Shown in pieces: positions 1 through 5,421 of a stretch of 5,421 bases of DNA. The stretch is taken from positions 1-5,421 of the forward strand of contig JAJYCH010000382.1 of the NCBI GenBank assembly GCA_021778575.1, given 5' to 3'. The notes under the pieces are model-generated. The model saw only the letters and a list, made by a program, of their open reading frames with translations. It was not told the DNA's origin and made no database searches. Source of the DNA: Planctomycetota bacterium. Lineage in GTDB: Bacteria; Planctomycetota; Planctomycetia; Isosphaerales; Isosphaeraceae. Made by a program: the position numbers and the translations under genes. How positions within the stretch are numbered: the stretch's first letter is position 1; the number at the start of each line of letters is the position of its first letter.

Positions 1-479
1 TCGACGAGATCGACGCCAAGAATCCGACCCACCTGATCATCTCGCCCGGCCCGTGCACGCCCAACGAGGCGGGGATCTCGAACGCCGCGATCGAGCGGTT
101 CGCCCCGCGAATTCCGGTCCTGGGTGTCTGCCTGGGGCATCAATGCATCGGCCAGACGTTCGGGGCCGAGGTCGTCCGGGCCGACCGGATCATGCACGGC
201 AAGACCTCACTGATCTACCACGATGGACTGGGCGTCTATCGAGGACTGGCCAATCCGTTCGAGGCCACCCGCTACCACAGCCTGGTGATCCGCCCGGGGA
301 CACTGCCCGACTCGCTCCAGGTCGTCGCCCGGACCGATCAGAACGAGATCATGGGGGTCCGCCACGTCTCCCTGGCACTCGAAGGCGTGCAGTACCACCC
401 CGAGAGTTTCCTCACGCTGGAAGGTACCAAGCTCCTCAAGAACTTCGTCGAAGGCGCGCTGGCCGCCCGGCCATGCTGA
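1..479 (+). CDS. trpG: Anthranilate / aminodeoxychorismate synthase glutaminase subunit (TrpG/PabA), 3' part
   Basis: This is the C-terminal 158 residues of a class I glutamine amidotransferase; the first complete codon is at base 3 and the stop is TGA at 477-479. The protein hydrolyses glutamine and passes ammonia to a chorismate-binding partner (TrpE or PabB) in tryptophan or folate synthesis. In partial numbering I see the oxyanion segment SPGPCTPNEAGIS (14-26), the nucleophile elbow GVCLGHQ with Cys43, the family-typical MHGKTS (64-69), RYHSL (90-94) and the QYHPES motif with catalytic His132 and Glu134. All three triad residues are present, so the enzyme should be active. Family members are about 190-200 residues long, so roughly 35-40 N-terminal residues lie left of the window. 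The chorismate-type glutaminase assignment is firm; TrpG versus PabA cannot be decided, since many bacteria use one subunit for both. It overlaps moeA by 7 bases. Confidence 0.93.
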   Translation, partial: DEIDAKNPTHLIISPGPCTPNEAGISNAAIERFAPRIPVLGVCLGHQCIGQTFGAEVVRADRIMHGKTSLIYHDGLGVYRGLANPFEATRYHSLVIRPGTLPDSLQVVARTDQNEIMGVRHVSLALEGVQYHPESFLTLEGTKLLKNFVEGALAARPC

Positions 480-1699
480 GCATCGACGAGGCGATCGAGG
501 CGATTCTCGACCATTGCCAGCCTCGGCCCGCCTGGTCGACCCACCTGATCAATGCGCAAGGGTTGATCCTGGACGAAGAGATTGTCGCCGACATCGATCT
601 GCCGCCGTTTGATAAAGCGACCATGGATGGATACGCCGTGCGGTCGAGCGATCTGGAGGAAGCCGGCGATCATCGCCTTCAGGTTATGGAGGAAATCACG
701 GCGGGGCGGATGCCGAGTCGCCCGATCGAGCCTGGAGAATCGTCGCGAATCATGACCGGGGCCCCCCTGCCCTCGGGTGCCGACGCCGTGGTCATGGTCG
801 AGAAGTCCCGGCTCGACGGTTCGTTCGTCATCCTCCCCGGACCCGTCGTTCCCGGCCAGAATCGAATGGTTCGCGGTCGAGAGATGGAGGCTGGGGATCT
901 GCTCCTGGGCCGAGGAACCTATCTCGACGCGACCTCACTGGGCTTGATCGCCTCGGCTGGACGGGAGAAGGTGCTGGCGATTCCCAAGCCTTCAGTGGCG
1001 ATCGTGACGACCGGCGACGAACTAGTTCCTTTCCAGCAACAGCCACAGTCAGGCCAGATCCGCGACACCAATGGACTGATGCTAGGCTTGCTGGCCGTCG
1101 ATCGCGGGGCTTCGGTGATCGGGGATTGGGCAAGCGTGCGTGATGACGAGGAACCTCTCGAAATGACGCTGAGGTGTGCCCTCAGTTCCGCCGAGGTTCT
1201 CCTCGTAAGCGGCGGAGTCTCGGCGGGAACCAGGGATCTGGTCCCCTCGACCTTGATCAAACTCGGCGTCGAGCCGGTTTTCCATAAGGTCAACGTCAAG
1301 CCAGGCAAACCGATCTGGTTCGGCGTCGGTCCGAGTCGGGGGGAGAGGCCCGGAGTCCTGGTCTTCGGTCTCCCCGGCAACCCCGTCAGCGGAGTGGTTG
1401 GGTTCCTTCTGTTCGTTCGACCGGCTCTCGAAGCCCTGGCGGGGCATTCGCCAAAACGAACCCAATTGGCTTCGTTTCCGCTCGGCCAGCCATACAATCA
1501 TCGAGGGGATCGGCCAACCTATCACCCGGCCCGGCTCGACCAGGGGAAGTTGATTCCGCTCGACTGGGCGGGCTCGGCCGACCTCAGAACCGTGGCCCTC
1601 GCCGACGGATTCGCGGCGTTCCCGGCCGGAGATCGTCCGTTCGCCCCGGGAGAGTTCGTCCCCTTTCTGCCCAAATTCCCTTCGACACAATACGCTTAA
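473..1699 (+). CDS. moeA: Molybdopterin molybdenumtransferase MoeA
   Basis: This 408-residue protein matches the usual MoeA length of about 400-410. MoeA is a cytoplasmic enzyme that uses adenylylated molybdopterin (made by MogA-type proteins) and molybdate to form the molybdenum cofactor. Visible family motifs, in order, are PPFDKATMDGYAVR (44-57, with the conserved Asp52), IMTGAPLPSGADAVVMVE (93-110), TTGDELV (179-185, Glu183), GQIRDTNG (194-201), SGGVSAGTRD (246-255, Asp255), KVNVKPGKP (272-280) and GLPGNPVS (299-306). The C-terminal small domain (about 330-408) closes the protein. The ATG at 473 is chosen because the protein then begins at the family's normal N-terminus. The frame stays open upstream to an ATG at 53, but that extension is only an out-of-frame reading of the trpG coding sequence. 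The start lies inside the 3' end of trpG, in the overlap ATGCTGA, so translational coupling is likely. No other cofactor-synthesis gene is in view. Confidence 0.96.
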   Translation: MLSIDEAIEAILDHCQPRPAWSTHLINAQGLILDEEIVADIDLPPFDKATMDGYAVRSSDLEEAGDHRLQVMEEITAGRMPSRPIEPGESSRIMTGAPLPSGADAVVMVEKSRLDGSFVILPGPVVPGQNRMVRGREMEAGDLLLGRGTYLDATSLGLIASAGREKVLAIPKPSVAIVTTGDELVPFQQQPQSGQIRDTNGLMLGLLAVDRGASVIGDWASVRDDEEPLEMTLRCALSSAEVLLVSGGVSAGTRDLVPSTLIKLGVEPVFHKVNVKPGKPIWFGVGPSRGERPGVLVFGLPGNPVSGVVGFLLFVRPALEALAGHSPKRTQLASFPLGQPYNHRGDRPTYHPARLDQGKLIPLDWAGSADLRTVALADGFAAFPAGDRPFAPGEFVPFLPKFPSTQYA

Positions 1700-1732
1700 C
1701 ACGAGTCGGATGGATCTCCGGCCGATTTTCCG

Positions 1733-1738
1733 TATAGT
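1733..1738 (+). promoter_or_regulatory. Possible -10 element upstream of lnt
   Basis: TATAGT matches the sigma70 -10 consensus at 5 of 6 positions and lies in a locally AT-rich patch in the 102-base gap between moeA and lnt. The best -35 at a suitable distance is TGGATC at 1711-1716 (16-base spacer), which matches only 3 of 6 positions. Transcription would start near 1745, leaving a leader of about 57 bases before the lnt ATG. The weak -35 makes this tentative. Read-through from moeA is an alternative, as no strong terminator separates the two genes. Confidence 0.3.
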
Positions 1739-1801
1739 ACGTGTCTCCGAAGGATTTGAGAATCAACGATCGGGCCAGGATCACCGGCCAAGGACCCACT
1801 C

Positions 1802-3544
1802 ATGGCGACCCCGTTAACGGCGGCCGAGCAACCTGGAGAGGCGACGTCAACCGCCCCGAAACAGATCGGCTTACCCCATCCGGTTGTCCTCGGGTTCGTC
1901 TCGGGCGTGATTCTCTGGCTGTCGTTTCCACCGGTCGAATGGTCGTGGTCGGCCTGGCTCGCGCTGGTCCCGTTGTTCCTTTTGGTAGTGAGCCAGCGTT
2001 CGGCCCGATCGATTTACCTTGGGGCCTGGGTGGGTGGGCTCACTTTCTGGCTCCTGGCGATCCGCTGGATCTGGGCGACCGATCAGAGCGCCTGGCTCGG
2101 CTGGATCGTCATGTCTTTGTTTTTGTCGATCTGGTGGCCTGGGTTCGTTTTTCTCGGCCGATTCGCCCGCCGACGGTTGGGACTGCCGCTGATCGTCGCC
2201 GGGCCGATTTTCTGGGTCGCTCTGGAATATCTCCGGGCTCACACCCTGACTGGATTTCCCTGGTACTATCTGGCTCATAGCCAGTACCGAATGCTCTATT
2301 TGACCCAGATTGCCGACTTTGCGGGGGCGCTGGGACTCAGTTTCCTGATCGCGGTGGTGAATGCGTTTCTGGTGGACCTGTTGACCGAGCCGTTGTTTCG
2401 TCCCCGGGTCAAGGGGTCGTGGTGGGTTCGTCTGGCGCTGGGGCAGCGGGTCCGGCTGGTCGTGGTCGGTCTGGCGGTGGTGGCGACGGTCGGTTATGGA
2501 GTGTTCCGGGTCGAGACTGCCCAGTTTCAGCCCGGTCCTCGGATCGCGTCGCTCCAGACCAACGACGTCAATGAGTTCGATTCGGACCTGAAGCGGAAGC
2601 CCGAAGCGATCCAGGCCGACCTCGACGCGCTGATCGACCGGGCCCGTCGGCTCAATCCCAGGCCCGACCTGATCGTCTGGCCGGAGACGTCGAACCCCTG
2701 GAGCTTTTACCGGATCGACCCGAAGTTCGACCGCAAGAGCCTCGACATCGAGGTCAAGCGCGAAGTCGACCCGGACGACTCGGCCGACCGCTGGCTGACC
2801 AATCGCGACGCCGTCGACGCTCACTTCGCCCGGATTCTCGACGCGGTCGGCATCCCGATGATCGTCGGGACGTCGATCTATGAGATCAAGCCGTCGAGCT
2901 ACCTCAAGTTCAACGCCGCCATCCTGTTCCGTCCCGGCCTGCCGCTCCAGATCTACCGCAAGCTCCACCTGGTGCCGTTCGGCGAATACGTCCCGTTGCT
3001 CAAGCAACTCCCCTGGCTGATCCGGCTCACCCCTTATCGAGGAACCCGGCTCCACTTTCTCGACCACGGTCAGGAGGCGGCCTGGTTCGATCTCGGCCCC
3101 TACCGGCTCGCGACGGCAATCTGTTTCGAGGACACGGTTCCCCACGTCGTCCGCCGCTTCTTCGCCGAGGCTCCCGACAATCGCGAGCCCGACGTTCTGA
3201 TCAACCTGTCCAATGATGGCTGGTTCAAGGAGACCGACGAGCACGAGATGCACCTGGCCGTCAGCGTCTTCCGCTGCATCGAGCACCGGGTCCCCCTCTC
3301 GCGGACGGTAAACACCGGGATCTCGGCGATGATCGACGGCAACGGCCGGATCTTGAAAAGTCTGCCAAAGCTTCAGCGCGGACTGCTGGTCGAGACCGCT
3401 CCACTCGATTCACGGCGGTCGCTTTATACCGTCTGGGGCGATTGGCTCGGTTTGTTCTGCATGGCCTCGACCATCGGCCTGGTCCTGATCGGGACACTTT
3501 CACCCCGGCAAAGTCGTCAGGCACAAACGGCAATCCGGGGCTGA
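1802..3544 (+). CDS. lnt: Apolipoprotein N-acyltransferase Lnt
   Basis: This 580-residue inner-membrane enzyme would transfer an acyl chain from phospholipid to the N-terminal cysteine of lipoproteins, the last step of lipoprotein maturation in diderm bacteria. Hydrophobic segments lie at about 26-43, 48-65, 70-88, 96-119, 128-143, 175-195 and 216-234. A periplasmic nitrilase-type domain follows (about 245-535), then a final span at 548-566, giving the eight-span Lnt layout. The catalytic triad is readable: Glu295 in IVWPE, Lys387 in YRKLHLVPFGEYVP and Cys441 in AICFED. Glu395, eight residues after the lysine, matches a further essential glutamate of the E. coli enzyme. The conserved NLSNDGWF (468-475) and NTGISAMIDGNGRI (504-517) are present. 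The ATG at 1802 is preceded by AAGGA (1790-1794) at a 7-base spacing. The Glu-Lys interval is 92 residues against 68 in E. coli, because of a charged insertion after the first catalytic residue. Confidence 0.96.
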   Translation: MATPLTAAEQPGEATSTAPKQIGLPHPVVLGFVSGVILWLSFPPVEWSWSAWLALVPLFLLVVSQRSARSIYLGAWVGGLTFWLLAIRWIWATDQSAWLGWIVMSLFLSIWWPGFVFLGRFARRRLGLPLIVAGPIFWVALEYLRAHTLTGFPWYYLAHSQYRMLYLTQIADFAGALGLSFLIAVVNAFLVDLLTEPLFRPRVKGSWWVRLALGQRVRLVVVGLAVVATVGYGVFRVETAQFQPGPRIASLQTNDVNEFDSDLKRKPEAIQADLDALIDRARRLNPRPDLIVWPETSNPWSFYRIDPKFDRKSLDIEVKREVDPDDSADRWLTNRDAVDAHFARILDAVGIPMIVGTSIYEIKPSSYLKFNAAILFRPGLPLQIYRKLHLVPFGEYVPLLKQLPWLIRLTPYRGTRLHFLDHGQEAAWFDLGPYRLATAICFEDTVPHVVRRFFAEAPDNREPDVLINLSNDGWFKETDEHEMHLAVSVFRCIEHRVPLSRTVNTGISAMIDGNGRILKSLPKLQRGLLVETAPLDSRRSLYTVWGDWLGLFCMASTIGLVLIGTLSPRQSRQAQTAIRG

Positions 3545-3901
3545 TGTTCCGAATCGACAACCTGGTTCTTGCGTTCTGACCATTATTCCCAGATTCGCCA
3601 AACTTCCATCCTTGTCGTCGGGCTTGTCGTGGTGTAAGTTTAGGACGACCTCGGAAAGAGCGGCCAACTCGAAGCCGGTTCGTGGAGTTTCCTCGAATTG
3701 GTGGTTGACCCGCTTGCCCGATCGTTGGTTTCAGCGTTATCCTCAAAGATGACATCTGAAAGCGGCGATCGTCGCACCGTTTGCCACCCATGACATATCT
3801 CCCGGACCCGCACGGCCCGAACACTTTCCCTTCGCCCGACTCGTGACGTCGTCGAGGGACGTGAGCCCGAGCCGTCTTACACTGAATGGTGGGATGGGAC
3901 C
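3545..3901. other. Intergenic stretch without a supported gene
   Basis: These 357 bases lie between lnt and the coiled-coil gene. The longest readings I checked in proper + strand context are tiny: 11 codons from 3544, 14 codons from 3749 and 18 codons from 3790. None has a recognisable product or a good ribosome binding site. Open frames on the minus strand run through from neighbouring genes and look like shadows. TTGACC at 3705-3710 resembles a -35 element but has no -10 at a usable spacing. TACACT at 3878-3883 resembles a -10 but has no partner -35. The promoter of the following gene is therefore not identified. I see no GC-rich hairpin followed by a T run after lnt. Confidence 0.6.
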
Positions 3902-4762
3902 ATGACGTTCGTCGGCAAGATCCTCGTGATCCTCATCATGGCCTTCTCGCTCGTGTTCCTCGGTGTTTCCACCGTGGTCTTCACGACCGCCACGAACTGG
4001 AAAGCCAAGTCCGAGGACCTCACCAAGAAAACCAACGAGCTGAAAAAGAGCCTCGACTCGGCGAAGTCGCAACTCGCCCTGGCCGAGAACCAGCTCAAGA
4101 CCGCGCAAGACGAGCACAAGAAGCAGATCGCGGAAAAAGATAAGAAGATCGGCGACCTGGCCAAGCAGACCCAGGACGCCGAAGGGGAAATGGCTCAGGC
4201 CCGCTCGGCGCTTGAGGTTGCCCAGAATAACGCCAAGGTCTCGCTGGCCGAGGCCACCGCTCGGAAGGGCGAGATCGACGTTCTGAACGAGACGCTCGCC
4301 AAGGCCCAGACGCAGGCCAACGAGTTCAATACCCAGAACATCGAACTGAAGGACAACATCCGGATTCTCGAACGTTCCAAGGCGACCGCCGAACAGAACG
4401 CCAAGGATCTCCGGAGCTTCAACGGCCGGGCCATCGCTTACCTTCGCCAGAAGGGCATCCCGATCGAGAATATCGACAATCTCGATCCCGACAAGGTTCC
4501 GCCCGCCGTCGAAGGTGTGGTCAAAGAACTCAACTTGACCAAGCGTTCGATGGAAATCACGATCGGTTCCGACGATGGCCTCCGCCCTGGTCAGGAACTG
4601 TACGTCTTCCGCATCCAACCCCGGGCCGAGTACATCGGCAAGATCAAGATCATCACCGTTTATCCCGACAAAGCGGTCGCCGACGTCATCGGTAACACCG
4701 TCAACGGGAAGAAGGTACAGGAGGGGGACATTGTCTCGTCCACGTTCTTCAACGCGCGGTAG
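3902..4762 (+). CDS. Membrane-anchored coiled-coil protein with MreC-like layout, function unknown
   Basis: I do not recognise this 286-residue protein as a named family. It has a single hydrophobic segment at residues 5-28 after a short Lys-containing start, so it is probably anchored in the inner membrane with the rest in the periplasm. Residues about 33-172 are a continuous Lys/Glu/Ala/Gln-rich coiled coil with regularly spaced Leu. A linker (173-200) leads to a C-terminal domain at about 202-286 with alternating short beta-like strands. The pattern is VEGVVKEL, EITIGSDDGLRPGQELYVF, YIGKIKIITV, AVADVI and EGDIV, resembling the small beta domains of MreC or FlgT type. That likeness is by layout and spacing, not by established homology. 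The ATG at 3902 has GGGA at 3891-3894 as a modest ribosome binding site. Its last 32 bases overlap the next gene, suggesting the two products work together, possibly as an envelope or division scaffold (inference). Confidence 0.85.
   Translation: MTFVGKILVILIMAFSLVFLGVSTVVFTTATNWKAKSEDLTKKTNELKKSLDSAKSQLALAENQLKTAQDEHKKQIAEKDKKIGDLAKQTQDAEGEMAQARSALEVAQNNAKVSLAEATARKGEIDVLNETLAKAQTQANEFNTQNIELKDNIRILERSKATAEQNAKDLRSFNGRAIAYLRQKGIPIENIDNLDPDKVPPAVEGVVKELNLTKRSMEITIGSDDGLRPGQELYVFRIQPRAEYIGKIKIITVYPDKAVADVIGNTVNGKKVQEGDIVSSTFFNAR
4719..4724 (+). promoter_or_regulatory. Strong Shine-Dalgarno site fixing a TTG start
   Basis: AGGAGG, extended by three more G bases, lies 6 bases before the TTG at 4731 and inside the last codons of the coiled-coil gene. 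It is the best ribosome binding site in the window. It decides the start of the small membrane protein gene, since the ATG candidate further upstream in the same frame (4575) would read through the coiled-coil gene and has no such site. Confidence 0.8.
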
Positions 4763-4946
4763 TTCCACCCCGGCAACCCGTGGTGGCGGCGGCCGAGCAG
4801 CCGCCACCGGACGCGGTGTGTACGTCGCGACCCCCAAGAGCGACATCTATGTCGCTCTCCTCGGCGTCGCCCTGGGCTCGATGATCCTGGCGACCCTCCT
4901 GCTCGTTCTGCTCCTGGGCCGCTACGAATTCAAGATCACCTCCTGA
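4731..4946 (+). CDS. Small single-span membrane protein, function unknown
   Basis: This 71-residue protein begins at TTG, chosen because AGGAGG stands 6 bases upstream and because the reading then consists of sensible protein throughout. Residues 1-35 are rich in Arg, Ser, Thr, Gly and Ala, with a GGGGR run at 18-22, and are probably disordered and cytoplasmic. Residues about 38-63 form one membrane span, rich in Leu, Val and Ala. A short tail (GRYEFKITS) follows. The positive charge before the span predicts N-in, C-out orientation. A GTG at 4818 (residue 30) is an alternative start but lacks a ribosome binding site. The gene overlaps the coiled-coil gene by 32 bases in another frame, so cotranslation is likely. 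No family is recognised; partnership with the upstream membrane protein is inferred from the overlap alone. Confidence 0.72.
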   Translation: MSRPRSSTRGSSTPATRGGGGRAAATGRGVYVATPKSDIYVALLGVALGSMILATLLLVLLLGRYEFKITS

Positions 4947-4958
4947 TCAGAAAAGCAT

Positions 4959-4978
4959 TACTGGAAAATTTTTCAGTA
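4959..4978. promoter_or_regulatory. LexA-box-like palindrome (TACTG-N10-CAGTA), candidate operator
   Basis: Twenty bases form an inverted repeat with a single unpaired position pair: arms TACTG and CAGTA around the core GAAAATTTTT. The arms and the 10-base spacing are those of the E. coli SOS box consensus, CTG-N10-CAG with TA on both sides; the core is AT-rich, as in real boxes, although not alternating TA. It ends 5 bases before the -35 hexamer of the promoter for the Rad52-like gene. It could therefore be an operator, or its A/T core could act as an UP element for RNA polymerase, or both. That a LexA protein binds it is inference. Confidence 0.5.
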
Positions 4979-4983
4979 TACGC

Positions 4984-5012
4984 TTGATCACAAACCGTCC
5001 AGCCGGTACAAT
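4984..5012 (+). promoter_or_regulatory. Sigma70-type promoter for the Rad52-like gene
   Basis: TTGATC at 4984-4989 (4 of 6 to the -35 consensus) and TACAAT at 5007-5012 (5 of 6 to the -10 consensus) are separated by exactly 17 bases. An AT-rich tract containing AAAATTTTT at 4965-4973 lies where an UP element would be expected. Transcription should start near 5018-5020, giving a leader of about 115 bases before the ATG at 5135. This is the clearest promoter in the window. Confidence 0.65.
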
Positions 5013-5066
5013 CAGACCATCCGCTCGACCCTGGAGTTTTCTCCGGGATTCGGGCGGATGGTTTGG
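5012..5066 (+). other. Long hairpin at the predicted transcript start
   Basis: CCATCCGC at 5017-5024 pairs perfectly with GCGGATGG at 5054-5061. The stem can be lengthened outward to about 5012/5066 with two G-U pairs. Inside it, CCTGGAG (5030-5036) pairs with CTCCGGG (5041-5047), with one G-U pair and a TTTT loop; a small internal loop separates the two stems. Only a broken T tract follows (TTTGGCTTT, 5062-5070). Because it coincides with the predicted start site of the downstream promoter, a 5' leader structure is favoured. A terminator for the upstream membrane-protein genes is the alternative. Confidence 0.6.
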
Positions 5067-5134
5067 CTTTGACTGGTACCTAGGACGACCGTCGGCGCCG
5101 GCTTGACCGGACCTGCCGCGGGGGAGATGACACG

Positions 5135-5421
5135 ATGACCCAGTTCCCTAACCTGTTCGCCGCTCTCGCCGCCCCGTTCACCGCTCAGGAGACCCGGTCT
5201 CGGACCCAGGCGGGCCGTCAGATCCAGTACATCACGGCTCGGACCGCGATGAACCGGCTCGACAATGTTGTCGGGCCTGAGAACTGGTGGGATGAATACC
5301 TTCCGGGCGAAAATTCGGTCCTCTGCCGCCTGACCGTCCGGCTCCCCGACGGCGCGACCCTGACCAAGGCCGACGCCGGTGGCTACGCCGGGATGCCCGA
5401 CCAGGGGGACGACGACAAGAG
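5135..5421 (+). CDS. Rad52/Rad22-family (DdrA-like) single-strand annealing protein, 5' part
   Basis: The frame is open from ATG 5135 to the window end (95 complete codons), so the C-terminus is missing. A GGGGGAG ribosome binding site at 5120-5126 is 8 bases upstream. Residues 30-55, IQYITARTAMNRLDNVVGPENWWDEY, follow the pattern of the Rad52/Rad22 core: Tyr-Ile plus an Arg-Leu-(Asp/Asn) helix, then Val-Gly-x-x-x-Trp before a beta strand. Residues 62-83 give the expected strands (VLCRLTVRLPDG, then TKADAGGYAG). The acidic stretch DQGDDDK near the edge would precede the conserved 'KRA' helix seen in the family, which lies outside the window. These proteins bind single-stranded DNA and anneal complementary strands in recombination repair; Deinococcus DdrA is the best-known bacterial member. 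The first 29 residues look poorly conserved. The gene has its own promoter, hairpin leader and possible LexA-type operator. The family call is by eye from the motif, not from a search. Confidence 0.72.
   Translation, partial: MTQFPNLFAALAAPFTAQETRSRTQAGRQIQYITARTAMNRLDNVVGPENWWDEYLPGENSVLCRLTVRLPDGATLTKADAGGYAGMPDQGDDDK

Noticed and set aside
53..472. A 140-codon N-terminal extension of moeA in the same open frame
   Set aside because: It is the out-of-frame reading of trpG. Its residues are Arg/Pro/Gly-rich without family likeness, and MoeA is already full length from 473.
1741..2280. A 179-codon + strand frame overlapping the start of lnt
   Set aside because: It is an alternative frame of lnt with no motif, and the lnt frame has the AAGGA site and a full family match.
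1871..3286. A 471-codon open frame on the minus strand opposite lnt
   Set aside because: It is a shadow of lnt in GC-rich DNA, with low-complexity, highly charged composition and no recognisable motif, while the + strand has a complete Lnt with its catalytic triad.
3705..3740. TTGACC at 3705-3710 as the -35 of a promoter for the coiled-coil gene
   Set aside because: No -10-like hexamer occurs at a 15-19 base spacing; the nearest AT-rich candidate is about 25 bases away.
3544..3846. Tiny frames of 11, 14 and 18 codons after lnt, two of them touching through an ATGA overlap (3749-3793 and 3790-3846)
   Set aside because: They are too short to judge, lack ribosome binding sites and show no recognisable sequence.
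3743..4846. A 367-codon open frame on the minus strand opposite the two membrane-protein genes
   Set aside because: It mirrors the + strand coiled coil, and its Leu/Gly/Val-rich runs are what the complement of Lys/Glu/Gln codons gives. The + strand genes have better starts and coherent architecture.
4959..4978. The palindrome as a rho-independent terminator of the small membrane protein gene
   Set aside because: The stem is A/T-rich with no separate loop and no following T run; its arms and position fit an operator better.
3641..5090. The 10-base direct repeat TAGGACGACC at 3641-3650 and 5081-5090, each before an unrelated gene
   Set aside because: A 10-base repeat is expected by chance several times among all position pairs in 5.4 kb, and the flanks do not match further.

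Overview
The window looks like chromosomal DNA from a GC-rich bacterium, most likely a planctomycete of the Isosphaeraceae type. That assignment is an inference. It rests on the strong G/C bias at third codon positions, the style of the proteins, and a lipoprotein acyltransferase gene, which points to a diderm envelope. No rRNA or tRNA gene, CRISPR array, insertion sequence or phage structural gene is visible. All supported genes lie on the + strand.

Left part (1-1699): the 3' end of a glutamine amidotransferase subunit of the TrpG/PabA type, cut by the window edge. It overlaps by 7 bases with a complete moeA, which encodes the molybdenum-insertion enzyme of molybdenum cofactor synthesis. The two are almost certainly cotranscribed and translationally coupled. 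After a 102-base gap with a possible promoter comes a complete lnt (1802-3544), encoding apolipoprotein N-acyltransferase of the inner membrane.

Middle part (3545-4946): a 357-base intergenic stretch with no supported gene or clear promoter, then a two-gene unit of unassigned membrane proteins. The first has one membrane anchor, a long coiled coil and a small C-terminal beta-rich domain, the same layout as MreC. The second is a 71-residue protein with one membrane span. Its TTG start and near-perfect ribosome binding site lie inside the end of the first gene.

Right part (4947-5421): a compact regulatory region and the first 95 codons of a Rad52/Rad22-type (DdrA-like) single-strand annealing protein. 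The region has a 20-base imperfect palindrome of the form TACTG-N10-CAGTA, the layout of the gammaproteobacterial LexA SOS box. Immediately downstream is a good sigma70-type promoter (TTGATC-17-TACAAT), and the predicted transcript starts with a long hairpin. The most interesting hypothesis in the window is that this recombination gene is DNA-damage controlled by a LexA-like repressor. The sequence supports it, but nothing here tests it.
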